Positions 1 to 13,080 of a stretch of DNA of 64,000 nt are shown in pieces. Below the pieces are notes generated by a model. It did no database searches. It had not been told where the DNA came from and was given only the letters and a program-made list of their open reading frames with translations. Within the stretch, counting starts at the first letter, position 1; the number at the start of each line of letters is the position of its first letter. The position numbers were made by a program, and so were the translations under genes. This DNA comes from Phoenix dactylifera (taxonomy: Eukaryota > Streptophyta > Magnoliopsida > Arecales > Arecaceae), in the NCBI RefSeq assembly GCF_009389715.1, contig NC_052399.1, forward strand, positions 28,281,146 through 28,345,145, read 5' to 3'.

Positions 1-1148
1 TGAGGCCTTTTCAGATAACAAATCAATCACTTCATGGTTAGCCAATAGCATAACAAAACCAGCTTGGCCAGGCCTACTGCTTCATTATCCTTGAAAACAA
101 CATATAAGTGCTGCTAATTTCCTTTTATTTGAACCATTTTTGGCATTTGATTAGCCACAATCGCCAATAGGTGCCACACATTTTCACAAGACTTATTGGC
201 CAAGCCAGAAAACTAGATAGGTTTCCTTCACCCCTTTGAGTTTGGCAGGCCGGTCATGTTTAACTTGGATCAATGCAATGTGCACTATATATTTCCATAT
301 GTTACTTGTATTTTCCATGGGGCTCTCACACAAAGTAAATGATAATTTTGAAAGAAAATATATGCAAAAAAAAAGGGTCCTTGGTGAAGTATGATCTTTT
401 GAATCTATTAATGTTCTTACATAATCTTGAAGATAAAACTGAATATAAGTTCTTCAAAACTTTTCATTTCCTTTTCTTGTCCTTTTTCATTTTATGGATG
501 GATGGAAGATTTAGCAGTCTTCTATCTGGGCATAAAAATGCATAAAGAAAAAAATACTTCCCTGATCTATAAGTTACCATTTTTTTTAATTTAAACAAAA
601 AAGTTCAACCAAAACCTTTATGTAAAGCAATAAATGTTGATTTTGTATTAGATTTGTTTTTCCATTTTTTTCTTACCTGTAATAGTGCACATGATAATAC
701 TATCATCAGTACAGTTTAGGGGACTATATTGCAGGAACAAAAAAAAAATGTAAATTCACTATGGGCTTTTAAAAGGTTGATGGTGGACATCAAGAGTTCT
801 CAAAAAGGACTTTCTTGGGATTCTGAAATTTTGTGTAATTTTGGAACATAATGTATCATGAAATGTATAATGTCAGTTAGGAAGTAGAGTTGAAATAACT
901 AATTTTTGTTCTGTGAAACAGATTGGATATATGTGTTGAGTACATGATAGAAGGCTTTTAAACTTTGAATTCCTTGAGTTGATCAAATAATCCAAATTCT
1001 GGAGAATTTCATGCCCTGTGGCCCTCTATCTTGTTCCAAATATCATTTTTTCTTCATCGCATTGTCATGTCCTGACACCACATTAATTATGATACTGCAA
1101 AAAGCTGCTTTTGTCTTATACTTGCTGACTGTTTATATTGTTATGTAG
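1..1148. other. 5' flank or upstream intron of the kinase gene
   Basis: AT-rich sequence with poly-A and poly-T runs and no convincing open exon apart from the decayed remnant near 921. The short open frame at 339-545 is low-complexity and resembles nothing known to me. If the kinase gene is live, this is probably intron. Confidence 0.4.
921..1010 (+). pseudogene. possible decayed upstream exon of the RLCK gene
   Basis: After an acceptor-like CAG at 919-921 the plus frame reads I-G-Y-M-C-stop-V-H-D-R-R-L-L, then F-E-F-L. RLCK-VII kinases have LIGYCC...HRLLVYEFM at the exon preceding the one that starts at 1149. A second fragment reading LEN in another frame begins at 999, where LENHLF would be expected a little closer. 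The stop and frame changes mean it cannot be translated as it stands. The resemblance is short, so it may be chance. Confidence 0.35.
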
Positions 1149-4100
1149 GAGTGTTGCTTCCCCTTCCTTGGTCTATCAGAATGAAAATTGCATTTGGTGC
1201 TGCAAAAGGGCTTGCTTTTCTGCATGAAGCTGAAAAACCGGTTATATATCGTGATTTTAAAACATCTAATATATTGCTAGACCAGGTTAGTATGTCAAAA
1301 TTTCTGAATCAGTTTGATGTCCGATACATGACCTTAGCATTTTAACGACGCATTACATTTAATTGTGGCAAGGTAAATTGTTTTGCAGGTCTTTTTATTA
1401 ATCTGTCAAGCAGATTTAAATAAATATGTCAAGCTGCTTTCACCATGTTTTTCCTTTCCATTGGGAGTTGTACCATTTCTTTGCATGATCAATCTGTATT
1501 TCTCATTGGAAGTGATTGGTATATGATTTGCCTCAAATTTGAGAAGTAGGATGTTAATGGTGACCAGCATCCGAGCCTATCATGTCTAGTACAATGCCCA
1601 TTGATGTACATACCTAATCTGTCTACTGATGCTCCTCAAGCTTGGTTCGTGCTCATCAGTCACATTTCCTTCAAATTTCAACCATCTTTGTTCTTTCCTA
1701 CTCTCTTAATGCCTGTCATCGTCTTTCTCTTTTGCTTCATATTGGAATATGTTAAGTTGTAGGTGCATCTTCTTGCCATAATTGTTATTGTGTTCATTTT
1801 CTTGAATTTTAGTTTCTCTACCTCAGTCCCTCACTCTCTCTCTGATACATTTATTGTTGTGAAGTTACTTTTGGCTTAATATTCTATTGTATGTATAGGA
1901 GTACAATGCCAAGCTTTCTGATTTTGGGCTTGCAAAAGATGGACCAGTTGGCGATAAATCCCATGTTTCTACTCGAATTATGGGTACTTATGGTTATGCA
2001 GCCCCGGAGTATATTATGACAGGTAATGTGAGCTGAGGACATAGTTTACTTAAAGAAGGGTTCTTTCATATGTCTTTCTGAGATAATGCTGATTTCACCT
2101 GTAGTTTTAGATGCTAATATGTAGTATAAGGGGATTTGTTTCTAAATTTCTGTGACTGAAAGATCTAGAGGAGTAGATCTTCATTGTGACCTTTTCCTGT
2201 AGGAAGTTGACTTATTCTTTGAAAAACAAAGATCTTCCACTGGGCATGCCTGTAATATGCATGGTGTTGCTTATGATCTTATTTCTATTTCTTCGAATTA
2301 AGTTTTACCTTTTTTTTTCCTAAAGAGATTCTGGCAAGAATATTTGAAGCAGTAATTCATAAATCTCAGGTGACTGTCCTGTTGGTTGTCAAATATTTTA
2401 GAGCAACAGGAGGTAGGAAAAACTGGCTACTTAAAGTTCAGTATATCATTATTTATAGGTTGGTCAAATTATATTGGCATTCCTTTCATGCCATCCAATA
2501 ATCAAGGAACTCTGAAGCACCTAAGGTGGAAAATTTCTACAAGTTTGCCCAGAGATGTAGAGTTAACTGAAATTGGTATCCTTATATTACAACAATCATT
2601 CTTCCCCAAGGAAGCAACAATAAGGTATTTAATTCAATCATCGACTAATTTCTCTGAACTATCAGCAACTTAATAGGCCTAAAACAGAGAAAGTGTATTT
2701 TTAAATCACAGATATGGAAGAAAATGTTCCCTCTGAAAATGAATAGACCTAATTCCTTTTAGAATTAATTCCCTTTAATGGGAAAACTTTGGAAATTGGA
2801 AGAGTCCTTTTGCTCAAAATCCTACACGATCATTCAAATTACTTTCTGAGTAGAATGAAACAGGGCAGACTCTTTTCACCTACTTTCTTGGAAAAGAAAT
2901 TTTTATGAGTCCCTTAAGTTCAGGTATCTAAACAGTTTGGGTGTTTTCTATTGACTTGGTCGCAAAGAGAACACTAAGCATTGATGTTTTTAAACAAGTC
3001 ATCTAGAAGAATCTCTTGTTTCATTTTCAGTAGTCTACTGTTACTATAATCCTCAGTGCAGTTCATTACTTTTTCCTCCAGAATGAATGTCACTATTTGG
3101 TCCTCTACAATGGACTTGTAGAAGTTCCAATGTGGGTCCTTGTAAGTACATATGATTTGAAACAACAACTGGGCTTAACGAGATTCATTTTAGGTGAAGG
3201 ATGGCAAGTTGATATGCCCATGGTACTCCTTGAAAGATAGCATGTTGATGTCCCTAAGGCTTTTCCAAATAATTAATAGGAAAATAACATTAAAATGTTG
3301 TAGAATAGATTATTGAGGAGTAGGGACATCAGTGGTCTTTGATTTTTACTTTCATGCCTCTTCATACCCATATCCTTTAGAGAGGACTTGGAATTAGATT
3401 TGAAAGACAGGTAGGATTTACTTTACATCAAAACTAAACTAGGGTTCTTAATAAGTCCGTTGTTGTAATGCATATTTCTGTTCTGGCTACTATTGTCAAT
3501 TAAGGACTCTGAAGAAAGATTTATCGTTTCAAGTCTGTTCTGTTTAAAGTCTGTAGATTGCCAGTAACATAAGTCAGTCTACCTCATTAATATGATCTAC
3601 ATCTAAAATGTCTCCCTCGAATACATTGGTTGTTGTAAGTACGGGTACCTTTTGCCTCAATTATGATGGTGGTAGTCCAATCGAAGCTTGATTTTTGCTC
3701 AGATCTTCTTTTCTTTGCTTTTTCCTTTTATAATTCTCAATTTTCAGCTTTTCCAGGGTTTACGCAAATTGAGAGTGTAATGCTTTCTAGAACATTTAAT
3801 TAAGTTGCTACTATTATTGCTATGATTATCTTCAAAGCTTCACCTGTTTAGCTGAGTCCATATCTATATCAATACATGTGATTCTTTAGTATGTACTACA
3901 GATTTTATTGCTGTTATAATTTAAAGTATTTTTTTTATAATTTTCAATTATCATTTTGAGCTGGCCTGTCCTTTCGAGAGTTAATTGGATTTCAAGAGCA
4001 GTTAGTAAAGTTTCTGCCCGCACTGATATCTTCTTTTGCAACATTGCCTATATCAAACTCTCACTCTTTCATATGAAATCAGTGGCATGCCTACTGATTT

Positions 4101-4557
4101 AAACTTTTTTCTTTTTACTCATTCATAATCTTGGTTTTAATCTGACATGTTTTCCATCATAAGATTCAAGTCGTTGAAGTATATTGGCGATTGAGGCTGA
4201 CCAATTATCTTTTTCCATGCAGGCCATTTGACTGCCATGAGTGATGTTTACAGCTTTGGTGTAGTCCTCCTTGAGCTCCTCACTGGGAGGAAATCTCTTG
4301 ACAAGTCCCGCCCAGTCCGAGAGCAGACCCTTGCCGACTGGGCTTACCCCCTTCTCACCCAGAAGAGGAAAGTCATCAACATTGTAGACCCCAGGTTGAA
4401 TGGAGACTACCCTGTCAAAGCTGTGCATAAGACAGCCAGCCTGGCCTACCACTGTCTGAACCGTAACCCGAAGGCAAGGCCTCTAATGAGAGACATTGTC
4501 GACACCTTAGAACCTCTTCAACTACCCATGGAGATCCCAAACACTGGTAGCAGTTGA
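1149..4557 (+). CDS. RLCK subfamily VII protein kinase (PBL8/RIPK-like), 3' part
   Basis: Receptor-like cytoplasmic kinases of this group relay immune and other receptor signals at the plasma membrane by Ser/Thr phosphorylation. Three exons are visible: 1149-1285, 1899-2022 and 4223-4557 (stop TGA 4555-4557). All have AG acceptors and GT donors and join in frame to 197 residues plus stop. The joined protein is the kinase C-lobe. It has the catalytic loop [12 protein letters not shown], the activation segment SDFGLAKDG, the [11 protein letters not shown] segment, then [18 protein letters not shown], and ends [16 protein letters not shown]. The last third, with [12 protein letters not shown], resembles PBL8-type kinases as I recall them. 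The N-lobe (P-loop, ATP-binding Lys) is not seen here. Its exons lie before the window or are lost, and a decayed exon sits at 921-1010. The usual basic residue in GHLTA(R/K)SDVY is Met here. It could be a live gene with exons upstream, or a 5'-decayed copy. Confidence 0.8.
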
Positions 4558-5579
4558 TATCCACTGTGGATTTGATTAGGACTAAAGTATGTTATATGAT
4601 TGAAGTTGCTTGTGCTTCAGGGGGATCTTTTCTTAATGTTTTGACTCCAAAGACGGGTTTTGCTGAGTATAGTCTGGCACTATAATCTGTGGTTTGTGTC
4701 TTTGGGTTGGGTTTGAATTATTTTACTTGGATTTGTAAGGTAGTTATGTAGAAATATTGAACAAAGTTGACAATTATATATGTGAGCAATTAATTTGGTG
4801 GTGCATGAAATTATGAGACAGTTTCATTCTTCTTGTTCTTTGTGTGAAGCTTGAGTAAGAGTGGTGTCATCTGCGTAGATTCAAACAGAAATTTCAGATC
4901 ATGGTGAAATTTACTGAATTTCTTATTGAAGACTCGCTTATGATCTCAGTTGTTCATGCACTTGATTGTACAGACAAGTGGCCCAAACATGTTTACATAT
5001 AATAGGATCTAATCATGGATCTGGACTTCTTAAAATGACTGAAATTTGTATTCTTAGGTAGTTTCTCCTTGACCTTGTCCAAAGAGAGTTAGATTTTACT
5101 TGAAGAATTTCAATTACCTGAAGTTTTCTTTTGAGAAATTCATGATCACCTTAAGGTGTTCATGCATGTAAGTGAGATCTAAAGTAGCATAGATATTCGG
5201 GTTAGTCAATGCGAGGTTGAATGGTGTAGTTGGCTTGATACAATCAGCTTTGAAGCTGATGAAAACCGCTTAAGGTACCACTTTTGGAGGCAGATCATCC
5301 AGAGTTTATGTTTGTCGTCGCTCCCCTGGTTCGCATGAACCCCTTCATTGTCTCCCACAGTTATCATGGCATGTTCTTTAAAGTTTTCTAATAACATTTT
5401 CATCTTTTGTTGTTGTTGTTATTGTTGATAAAGAAGTGAAAACTACAGTGATTTTAGAGGACTAGCTGCGCAAGAACAGTAGCCAAATGCAGAACAATTA
5501 ACATAACATAACAGTTAGGAATTAGAGGGGAAAAAGATATCAGGGATAGCCATAAGAAACCAAGCGCCGATTGATATAA

Positions 5580-5702
5580 GGGCTCGTTTGGTTCGCGGGA
5601 AAAGAAGGGGGGAGGAAAATGTGGTCAACAGAAAAGTAATGAGATGCCTATTGTTTGGTTGGAGTTTTTAAAGGAGAGAGATGGAAAAGTTGTATTTCCA
5701 TC
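5580..5702 (+). mobile_element. truncated copy of PIF/Harbinger-like MITE
   Basis: Starts with the same terminus as the complete element at 21231-21711 (GGGCTCGTTTGGTTCGC) and follows it closely for about 120 bases, to about 5702. The right half and right terminal repeat are missing. The three bases before the terminus are TAA, which fits the TWA target preference of PIF/Harbinger elements. Confidence 0.75.
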
Positions 5703-6525
5703 TGAGCCTCCTCTTACCTTGATAGATTAAACGGCCTATGGGTCACTTTAACTCAAAAAATATAAATGAATACTTGAGACAAAATAGAATTTGATGAAGA
5801 CTGCAGTATTGGAATAGATTAATTTTGAGACATATAGGAGCTAAAAAAATGGAATTTCATTTCAATATTTGATAGTATATTGGAATAGATTAATCGATTG
5901 TTTCAAAGAAGTCCTTGTCCAAGAATGGTCAAGAAAGTACAACTCCATGGCTAAAATTTGGGCAATCAGCCCCTGCAATTTGAATGGTCTCTACCCTATT
6001 AAACAACTATAAAAATTAGACTTTGAATTCTATTTTGCCAGGGTCTTAGGACCATTTTGAGCGCATCTTATTGATAGCCAGCACAAGGATTGTCTTATTA
6101 TATATACGCATGGAGACAAGCAAATTTAGACCTCTATAGTAGTATCCAAGAGGTCTATCAGATGGAGATGCAAATGTCTCTTTCCTTGGCAGGTAATCTC
6201 AATTAAAAGATGCCAATTAAACCTACATTGTTTAAAAAAATTAAGTCATATGGTCCATGGTGTGACCTAGGTCCAATATTTGTTTCTTTTTTTCTCTTTT
6301 TGAGGCTAAATAGGTCCAACATTGTTAGATGTACATGTGAGTTCTGGTATTCTCTTTCTACATTGCAGGATATGGACACGAAATCAAAATTTTTCATGCA
6401 AGCGTTTTGTTTCATGCTGAAAAAGTATCAATCCTCACACATAAAACAGATCAATCCTTGAGGCCCATGGAATGCAAACTTGTATTGTTCTGATACAGAC
6501 TTTAGGGTTGAAAGGACATGGAAAA

Positions 6526-6935
6526 GCTTCAAAAAGTGTGGAAGCTTGTCCTAACTAAGGATTCTTGACCGATACAGTCTAATAAAGCTGCCCAAATAGG
6601 ACAATGAAATATCCTCTTGTCTATTGTTAGGCCATTTTAACTTGAATTCTATTAGCTAGTTTTGGGTTAAGCTTCAAATAGTGTGAGAGCTTGTCCTAAG
6701 TAAAAATGCTTGACCTATAAGGTCTAGTAAAGCTGGCCAAATAGGACAAAGATATGTCTTCTTGTCTACTGTTATGCCATTTTAAGTTGAATTCTATTGG
6801 CTAGTTTTGGGTTAATCTTCAAATAAAGTGAAAGCTTGTCCTAAGTAAGAATGGTTAACCAATAAGGTTTAATAAAGCCGGCCAAATAGGACAACAAAAT
6901 ATCCTTTTGTTTACTGTTATGTCATATGTATATGT
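6526..6935 (+). repeat. 145-bp tandem repeat, about 2.8 copies
   Basis: Copies begin at 6526, 6671 and 6816, an exact 145-base spacing, each with (g/t)cttcaaa..gtg..agcttgtccta. All contain a box reading AAATAGGACAA and, in the first two, GGCTAGTTTTGGGTTAA or a near copy. The third copy breaks off near 6930 into an AT-rich run of TATGTATATG. No coding sense was found. Confidence 0.85.
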
Positions 6936-7975
6936 ATATGTATTATAATTATAATATTACCCCAATTACAATGCATAATATATGAATATTATAACTATAT
7001 ACAATATACATAATTATATTGTATTGTATTTTATTGTATTATACTATATCATGTTATATCAAATTATGTTACCTATAGTGGTAGATGTTAGGAAAATAAT
7101 ACTATCCATAAGTTCGAAGGGCTACGTTAGCCCCCCAAAAAAAAATCTATCCTTGCAACCCATTATACCATTTGAAAATTTGGGAGGAATACTTTTGCAT
7201 AAAGATGTCCAAGTTAATTTAAAATGAAATATCTGGCTTTTGACATCTTCTGACATCTTCATTCTATATTAATACAAATTTATCCCAAATATTACATGTA
7301 TATATGCAAATATCAATCTTAAAAAAATAGTATGGGAGAACAGTTTCTCGTATATTTACAAACACCACTTTTAAATCTTAATAAAAACTAGAAATTAAAG
7401 AGCTAGGTAATGCCATATAATTTAGGATGATTAAGGGCTCAAATACAGAAATGAAAAAGGGAAATAAATTACTAGTCACTTTAAGGAGGAGAAACCTGTG
7501 TAAGCTTTTGAATACTCGCTCCTTTCTAAAGTGTCAAATATCTACAACTTTGTTTTCCTTAACAACACAAATTATTTGGTTACGTCTCATAAATTTCTTG
7601 GGACATTTGTGAAAGCAATGCATGGGTCATGCCAAGCAAGATTTGGAGCTACGATTGGAAGGCTAGAGCTGTAACCTACTATCTCTCCTACATCATCACA
7701 CTAGCTGAAATAGACACCTCACACACAAAAGCTATACTGCAAATGAGTACTTTCCTATTGCTCTTCAATCCTGCTGTCCTTCAATACCACTTGTGAAGGG
7801 AAAAGTAGAGAATTTTATATTGCGCATGATTACTTTCCTATCGCTCGTCAATCATTGTGTCCTTCAATGCCATTTGCAAAAGGAAAAAAAAAAGTAGATA
7901 TTTTGCCTCAACTGAACTTTTGACAGCTTCGGGGACTTCTTCTCGGCTCTTATTGCACTTCTGATGCTTATTTTC

Positions 7976-8425
7976 TGGGAGCCTCCGTCTCCAATTTTTT
8001 TTAAAGTCAACTTCGATTGTGGTATGTGAATGATGGCAATAAAGATAAAGCAGGATTTATAATTAGGGAACCAGACTCTAAATTCATATCAGCTGAGGGA
8101 GAGTCCGAGCTTTGACGCATCGATCTCAAGAGCGAAATTAAAGGCTGCATAAGCTGGTATTATTTATGCTCGGCACAGCCTGAGAGCTGACTTTATTCTT
8201 GTTGAGGGCGACTCAGCTACAATAATTACCTAAATTCAAGCATAGACTAAAAAGATGGAGATGCACACCACTTGTTACAACATATTTGCAACATAACAAG
8301 AGGAAATACCTTCTCTATCATGAAGCATATTTACTGCGAGACAAATGGAGCGTGGATTGGGTGGAGCCTTCTTCGTAGCTCATCACTCAAATTATGTGTT
8401 GTGGACCGATGTCACACATGCATCA
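7976..8425 (+). pseudogene. LINE reverse transcriptase C-terminal RNase H domain remnant
   Basis: The plus strand reads WEPPSPIFFKVNFDCG from 7976, matching the start of the RNase H domain at the end of many plant LINE polyproteins. Farther on are AGIIYARHSLRADFILVEGDSAT, given here only as its start AGIIYARHSL and its end LVEGDSAT, and then ITRGNTFSIMKHIYCETNG and FVAHHSN in shifted frames. Stops and frameshifts throughout show it is dead. No reverse transcriptase domain is seen upstream, so it is a 3' fragment. Confidence 0.7.
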
Positions 8426-9165
8426 GCAAAATTTCAGAATATATTATTTTTTTATTTTTTTTTGAATATGTTCATGCTAAAATAGCATAAATATTTTGCC
8501 TTAATAGGAAAAAAAAACTTTTTACTGTAAGATTTATTTTAGCAAAACATTTGTCCTCTCTAAATTTTCTATCCCCGTCCATAAGATCATAATCGGAGGG
8601 AAGTTTGGCAAGGTTTATGGGCTGATGATGATTGAAATACTTGAAGTGATCACCATATTTAAAGAGCAGATTTGCCGATGTTTGGTGGATGTGGGAGCAT
8701 GGACAAATTTGACACCCTTAATACATTTTTCTTTCCTCCCTTATACATCAAATCATTTGATATCCACCCATGCTACCAACAAATAAAAGATGACACATCT
8801 GAATTCATGCCTTGTCATCTGCAATTGAATCAAATACATATCACAGCTGCAAAGTGTTGCAATATAAACTTGTTTTCAATTATTAGCATCACATAACCAC
8901 TAAAAAGCAGAACAAAAATGGAGACAACAGCACCAAAATACTACAAATAAGTTTTACATTAGATTTTTTTTTTTTTTTTTTGAGGGAATATGAGAAGTTA
9001 TCTCAGACTTTGAATCTATGCACTCAGAGATATGGGAAAAAAACAAACATAAAAGACTTCCTAATGAATCCCTTTCCATTATCAGTTTATGAAGGAAGAA
9101 AAAAAAACAACATGCATTAACATGTTTTTTTTTTTTTATGACAAATAATCCAAGAAATGCAAACT

Positions 9166-9168
<3 letters not shown>

Positions 9169-9220
<52 letters not shown>
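9169..9220. repeat. CT microsatellite
   Basis: About 22 near-uninterrupted CT units, ending CTTTCTCT. It lies about 250 bases past the myosin stop codon and could fall within or near its 3' UTR as a GA tract on the minus strand. It produces artificial RE/ER reading frames on the minus strand. Confidence 0.9.
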
Positions 9221-9469
9221 ATTTTGCAATTTGTAAAATAAAAAAAAAATAAAAAAGAGCTTCCCTGTTTTTTTACAATCAAAGTAACAAACCCTCCAAC
9301 AAAACCCAACTCCAAAAGACACACCTTTGACTCAAAAAATCAGTGAGATTTTTCAAAGGAGAAAAAAAAAACAAAAAATTACCATTTTTTTGAACACCCA
9401 AAAAAATTACATTCCACATTCCCTTTCCTTTGACAATAAAAAAAATGGAAAAATGGGAAAAAAATTCTC

Positions 9470-12400
9470 TCAATCCGTGCGCTGTTGTAAGAGGAAATGG
9501 AACTCCGAGTTGTGTCGGAGGAGCGGCGGCGGCTCCACGTCGGCGAGGCTGATGTCCAGCACCGACCGTGATATGTCGTCCAACGAGAACGGTATGCTGC
9601 CATTAATTATTTTTTTTAATGTTAATATTTTCTATAATCTAGCTCTTCTCCTTGTGATTTTTTTAGATAAAAAGATGAATTCTTTAATGAGTTTTAGAAA
9701 TTTTATGATAGTTGGGTTGTTGATCTTACCTCGAATCGTCATCCAACAAGAAAGAATTATTTGGCATGTTGATCGAGTCATCGGTCATCATTGTCCTCAT
9801 CTTACCAATTACCTGATATCAGTTTGATTGATATGAAAAAGGTGTTAGCTTTCTCTATTTTTTTTTGGTCGTCCTGTCATGCACACAAGATGTTTGATAC
9901 ATTGTTGTATAGGTATGAGTGGATTATTTTTCTTTTGGTTTAGAGAGAAAGGCGAGGTAGACCAAGCGCACTATAATTATCCAAGTCCAAAACCTTGGTG
10001 ATATACAGTAAGACTTGAAGAATCTAGAATTCTGGTTGCCAAGCAAAGGGTGTGCCTTAGTTCATGGAAGTTCGAATTTTCATCGCTAGGCAAGATTATA
10101 GGAGGGCGTTATGAAGCTGGCAGGGATATCTTCAATTTTTTTATTTTTTAGGGATAATGTTGATGTGTGCCAATGGGCGACCAATGTTCCATTGTCCTGG
10201 TAGGGTGATTGTCCCGGTACACCTAAAAGTAAAATTTAGGCATTAGAGGTGCAGAAGGCTGGGGTTTTAGATAGGATTGTCGCTGATAGCCATGCTCTGC
10301 AGCTGGCATCTTCGTCAGTCTACTCTATGACGATCACACTATGTCATGCTAGCGCATTCCACTTGATGGCTTTCGCTCTAGTTCAACCAAGTAGGCCGTT
10401 CTGTGTATCTGCTACACTCTGGTCATTGGATAGCTCTTCTTATTGGTGACTTTCTTTCTAGCCATTTTTGTTTTTCTTAGGTTGCTCATTCCATCAATTG
10501 AACTCCAGATTCGGGCCAGCTCTAATGCCAGATTTATGACTATGATCTATACACCTAAAATAAATAGAAGCCAGGCTTGTCGAAGACTCAAGTCTCAACA
10601 ACAGATATTCTTGAAGTAAATGAATGGAAGGATATACTCACATCTTGAGATAAGCCTTGTGTTCCATATTTGTCGTCCCAAAACATCGTTCCAATCCGAT
10701 AGATTTGAGGAATGCTCAAGACCTGGAAGAAATGCTTAGAATCCTAAAATCTGTTTTGTTTTGGGGAAATTAGTTCTGTTTCTAACTTACCGGGCATAAC
10801 TCATTCATGATCTCTTCCAAGGATTTGTGTGCCTTCTGATGCAAAACCTGCATGTGGAAGATGCTGTGTTCTGTTTATCTGTTCACAAAATTGATAATGG
10901 GCATTTACATAGGATACACTGTCCAACATACCAGAAATCCGATTGCTTGCCTAATGTGTTGGAGCTCATCCCATGCAGACCCTGCAAACTGGAAGTAGAT
11001 AAATGTTATCAGAAAATTCCTACCAGTTTCCTCCTTTTCATTATTTTTCCTTATGTTTGATTTCATGCTAAATATTGTATACTAATATGCTGACTCCATT
11101 TAGCTACCTCTTCCGTAGCTTTGGAGCACCATTGTTCCAACTCCTGCAAGCCAGCCTTAACAAATTCTCCATTGCTAAATGAGCAGCATTCCCGACGGAG
11201 TAGCAAGCTGCAGATAAACCAAGTAGCATATTATACAAGATTTTAAGTCTTTTTTTTCTTCCTTTCTTAGACCACTTTTGATGGAGGAGCTACTTCTTTG
11301 TTCTTAGTCATTAGAACATGTTGGTTATTTCCAGGAACACATACCTGTTAAAGAGTTGTACATTTATGAATGCAAATACTTGGCTGAAAATTTTCCTTAT
11401 TATCATAGAAGGCACCTGGAAGAAACATATATGATATAAAACATTCTTTTTCGAAATTTAGAATTTCCTGTATGAAATGTTCGATGAGTATTCTGATGCA
11501 TCTTGTTAAACGATAAAGGAAGCTTTGGACTTACAAAATTTTCACACATTATCCCCAATATGCGATCCAAGCTCTTGACAATACTTTGCCAGTGCATACT
11601 AGATGCTTGCTTTGCTACTATAGTGGAATGGATACTCTTGGAAGATCCACGAATTGATCTAGCTCTTACAGATCTTGGTGCCTGTGATCAGTTTTTTTTT
11701 TTAACTTTACTGAACATATTTACTAGAGGTTATTGCTGAAGATCACATATTTTGTTCATGGATATACCTGTATGCACATGGTCAAGAATGGACTGATCTC
11801 TTTCTTCATACTGTCTCTGATCATTCCATATATTTTCTCAACATAAGCAGTTAGATGTTGCTTAAATAGTAAGGCTGGGTATTTTGCTTCCACTCTGGAC
11901 TGGTCATCAGATTTGCCTACCATTCCACTGTACCCACTGGAAATCCCCATTCCTGATGAAGATGAACGGGTGTTCTGCAAGTACACATTGATCAATATTA
12001 ATAAATGAAATGGTTTTGTAATATTTGAAAACACTATTATTGCAAGTCCGAGAAAACTAGAGGATTGGTGTTGCATAGTTAGATCCAGTTATATTAATAA
12101 AACAAAAAGGCCAAAAAATGAAATGTATTCCCGACAAACTAATCAGGACTACCTTAATTGAGGGAATGTTGGCTTTTCATGAGGAGATCCAGCTATAAAA
12201 ATTTTGAAATATTTCCTAGTTTGACTACTTTGCTGCCTAGACATGAATTTACTAATGTATCAAATATCTTACTCGTGCCATTCTACTGAACAAAGTGACA
12301 GTTGTGGTTCGACTTCGGTGTGATTTTGTAGTTGATGCACTGCTTGCTTTGAGAGTGTTTTGTAGAAGAAATAAAAGGGTAGATGTTGTTGAAAGCCAAT

Positions 12401-13080
12401 AAGCAAGTTCTCCAACATTCTCCTGATTCTGAACATAGCAGGAAATAAATTAACCAAATGAGGGAGTTCCTTAGCAGCATGGACAAAGAACTGCTATGAG
12501 TACAAGCTCAAGTCATAGAGCACAACCTCAACTGATGACCTGATTGTATGAATGATGCGATCAAATATGTTTGTCTTCTCTGCTTCAAATGAGTGCCACT
12601 GGAGCAGTGACTTGTAAACAATACATGCTGCAGCTGGCCTCTTCTTGTCAAAACGCTTATCCTCCATGAGACACTTGATAAGTGCATCATGGTTTTCCTA
12701 TATATACAAAACAATTACAGAATTTGATGTTAAGGAATGGAAAACAAGGAATGTCTCAGAGTTGGCTTTCTTCTTGGTTCATGTAGGTATTATGCTGGGA
12801 TAGGTGGCTACTGACATACCTGTTGCCTGTTTGTTAGAGACTTCTGTTTGCTTAGAGCTGGTACAAGAGGGAAAACCAGTGACTCCTGCAAGTAAACTTT
12901 TGTTAGCTTATAACTAAGATTTTTGCAGTAACTCCTCTTTTATCAGCATTAGTATTCTTCACAATATCTTTTAGCAGAACCAGCACTCCCCCCACCCCCC
13001 CCAAGAAAAAAAATAGCTTGTACACATACTTTTGTAATTACTTTGGATTCTTCTCCATCTTGGTGGCCATTCTCCAAGGC
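9470..13080 (-). other. myosin exons 28-40: linker and globular (DIL) tail
   Basis: Exons 13080-13030, 12885-12820, 12697-12527, 12428-12273, 11974-11768, 11681-11535, 11415-11345, 11207-11108, 10988-10932, 10847-10791, 10722-10642, 9812-9730 and 9596-9470 (stop TGA 9472-9470). Residues about 1103-1559. Landmarks of the cargo-binding tail are [62 protein letters not shown] and [18 protein letters not shown]. The 829-base intron before 9812 hides the last two exons from the rest of the gene. Confidence 0.92.

Larger units (their letters stand above)
4558..9469. other. intergenic region between kinase and myosin genes
   Basis: The two genes converge here, so both 3' UTRs should lie at its ends. 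It holds a truncated MITE (5580-5702), a 145-bp tandem repeat (6526-6935), an AT-rich stretch (6925-7070), a LINE RNase H remnant (7976-8425), T-tracts near 8961 and 9125, and a CT microsatellite (9169-9220). No intact gene was recognised. Confidence 0.6.

Noticed and set aside
4123..4452. Minus-strand frame of 109 codons
   Set aside because: Shadow of the conserved last kinase exon on the plus strand.
8954..9324. Minus-strand open frames rich in Arg-Glu
   Set aside because: Produced by the CT microsatellite and poly-T runs, with no coding signal.
9327..9827. Plus-strand frame of 166 codons
   Set aside because: Antisense to the last two myosin exons, whose minus-strand reading matches the conserved myosin XI C-terminus.
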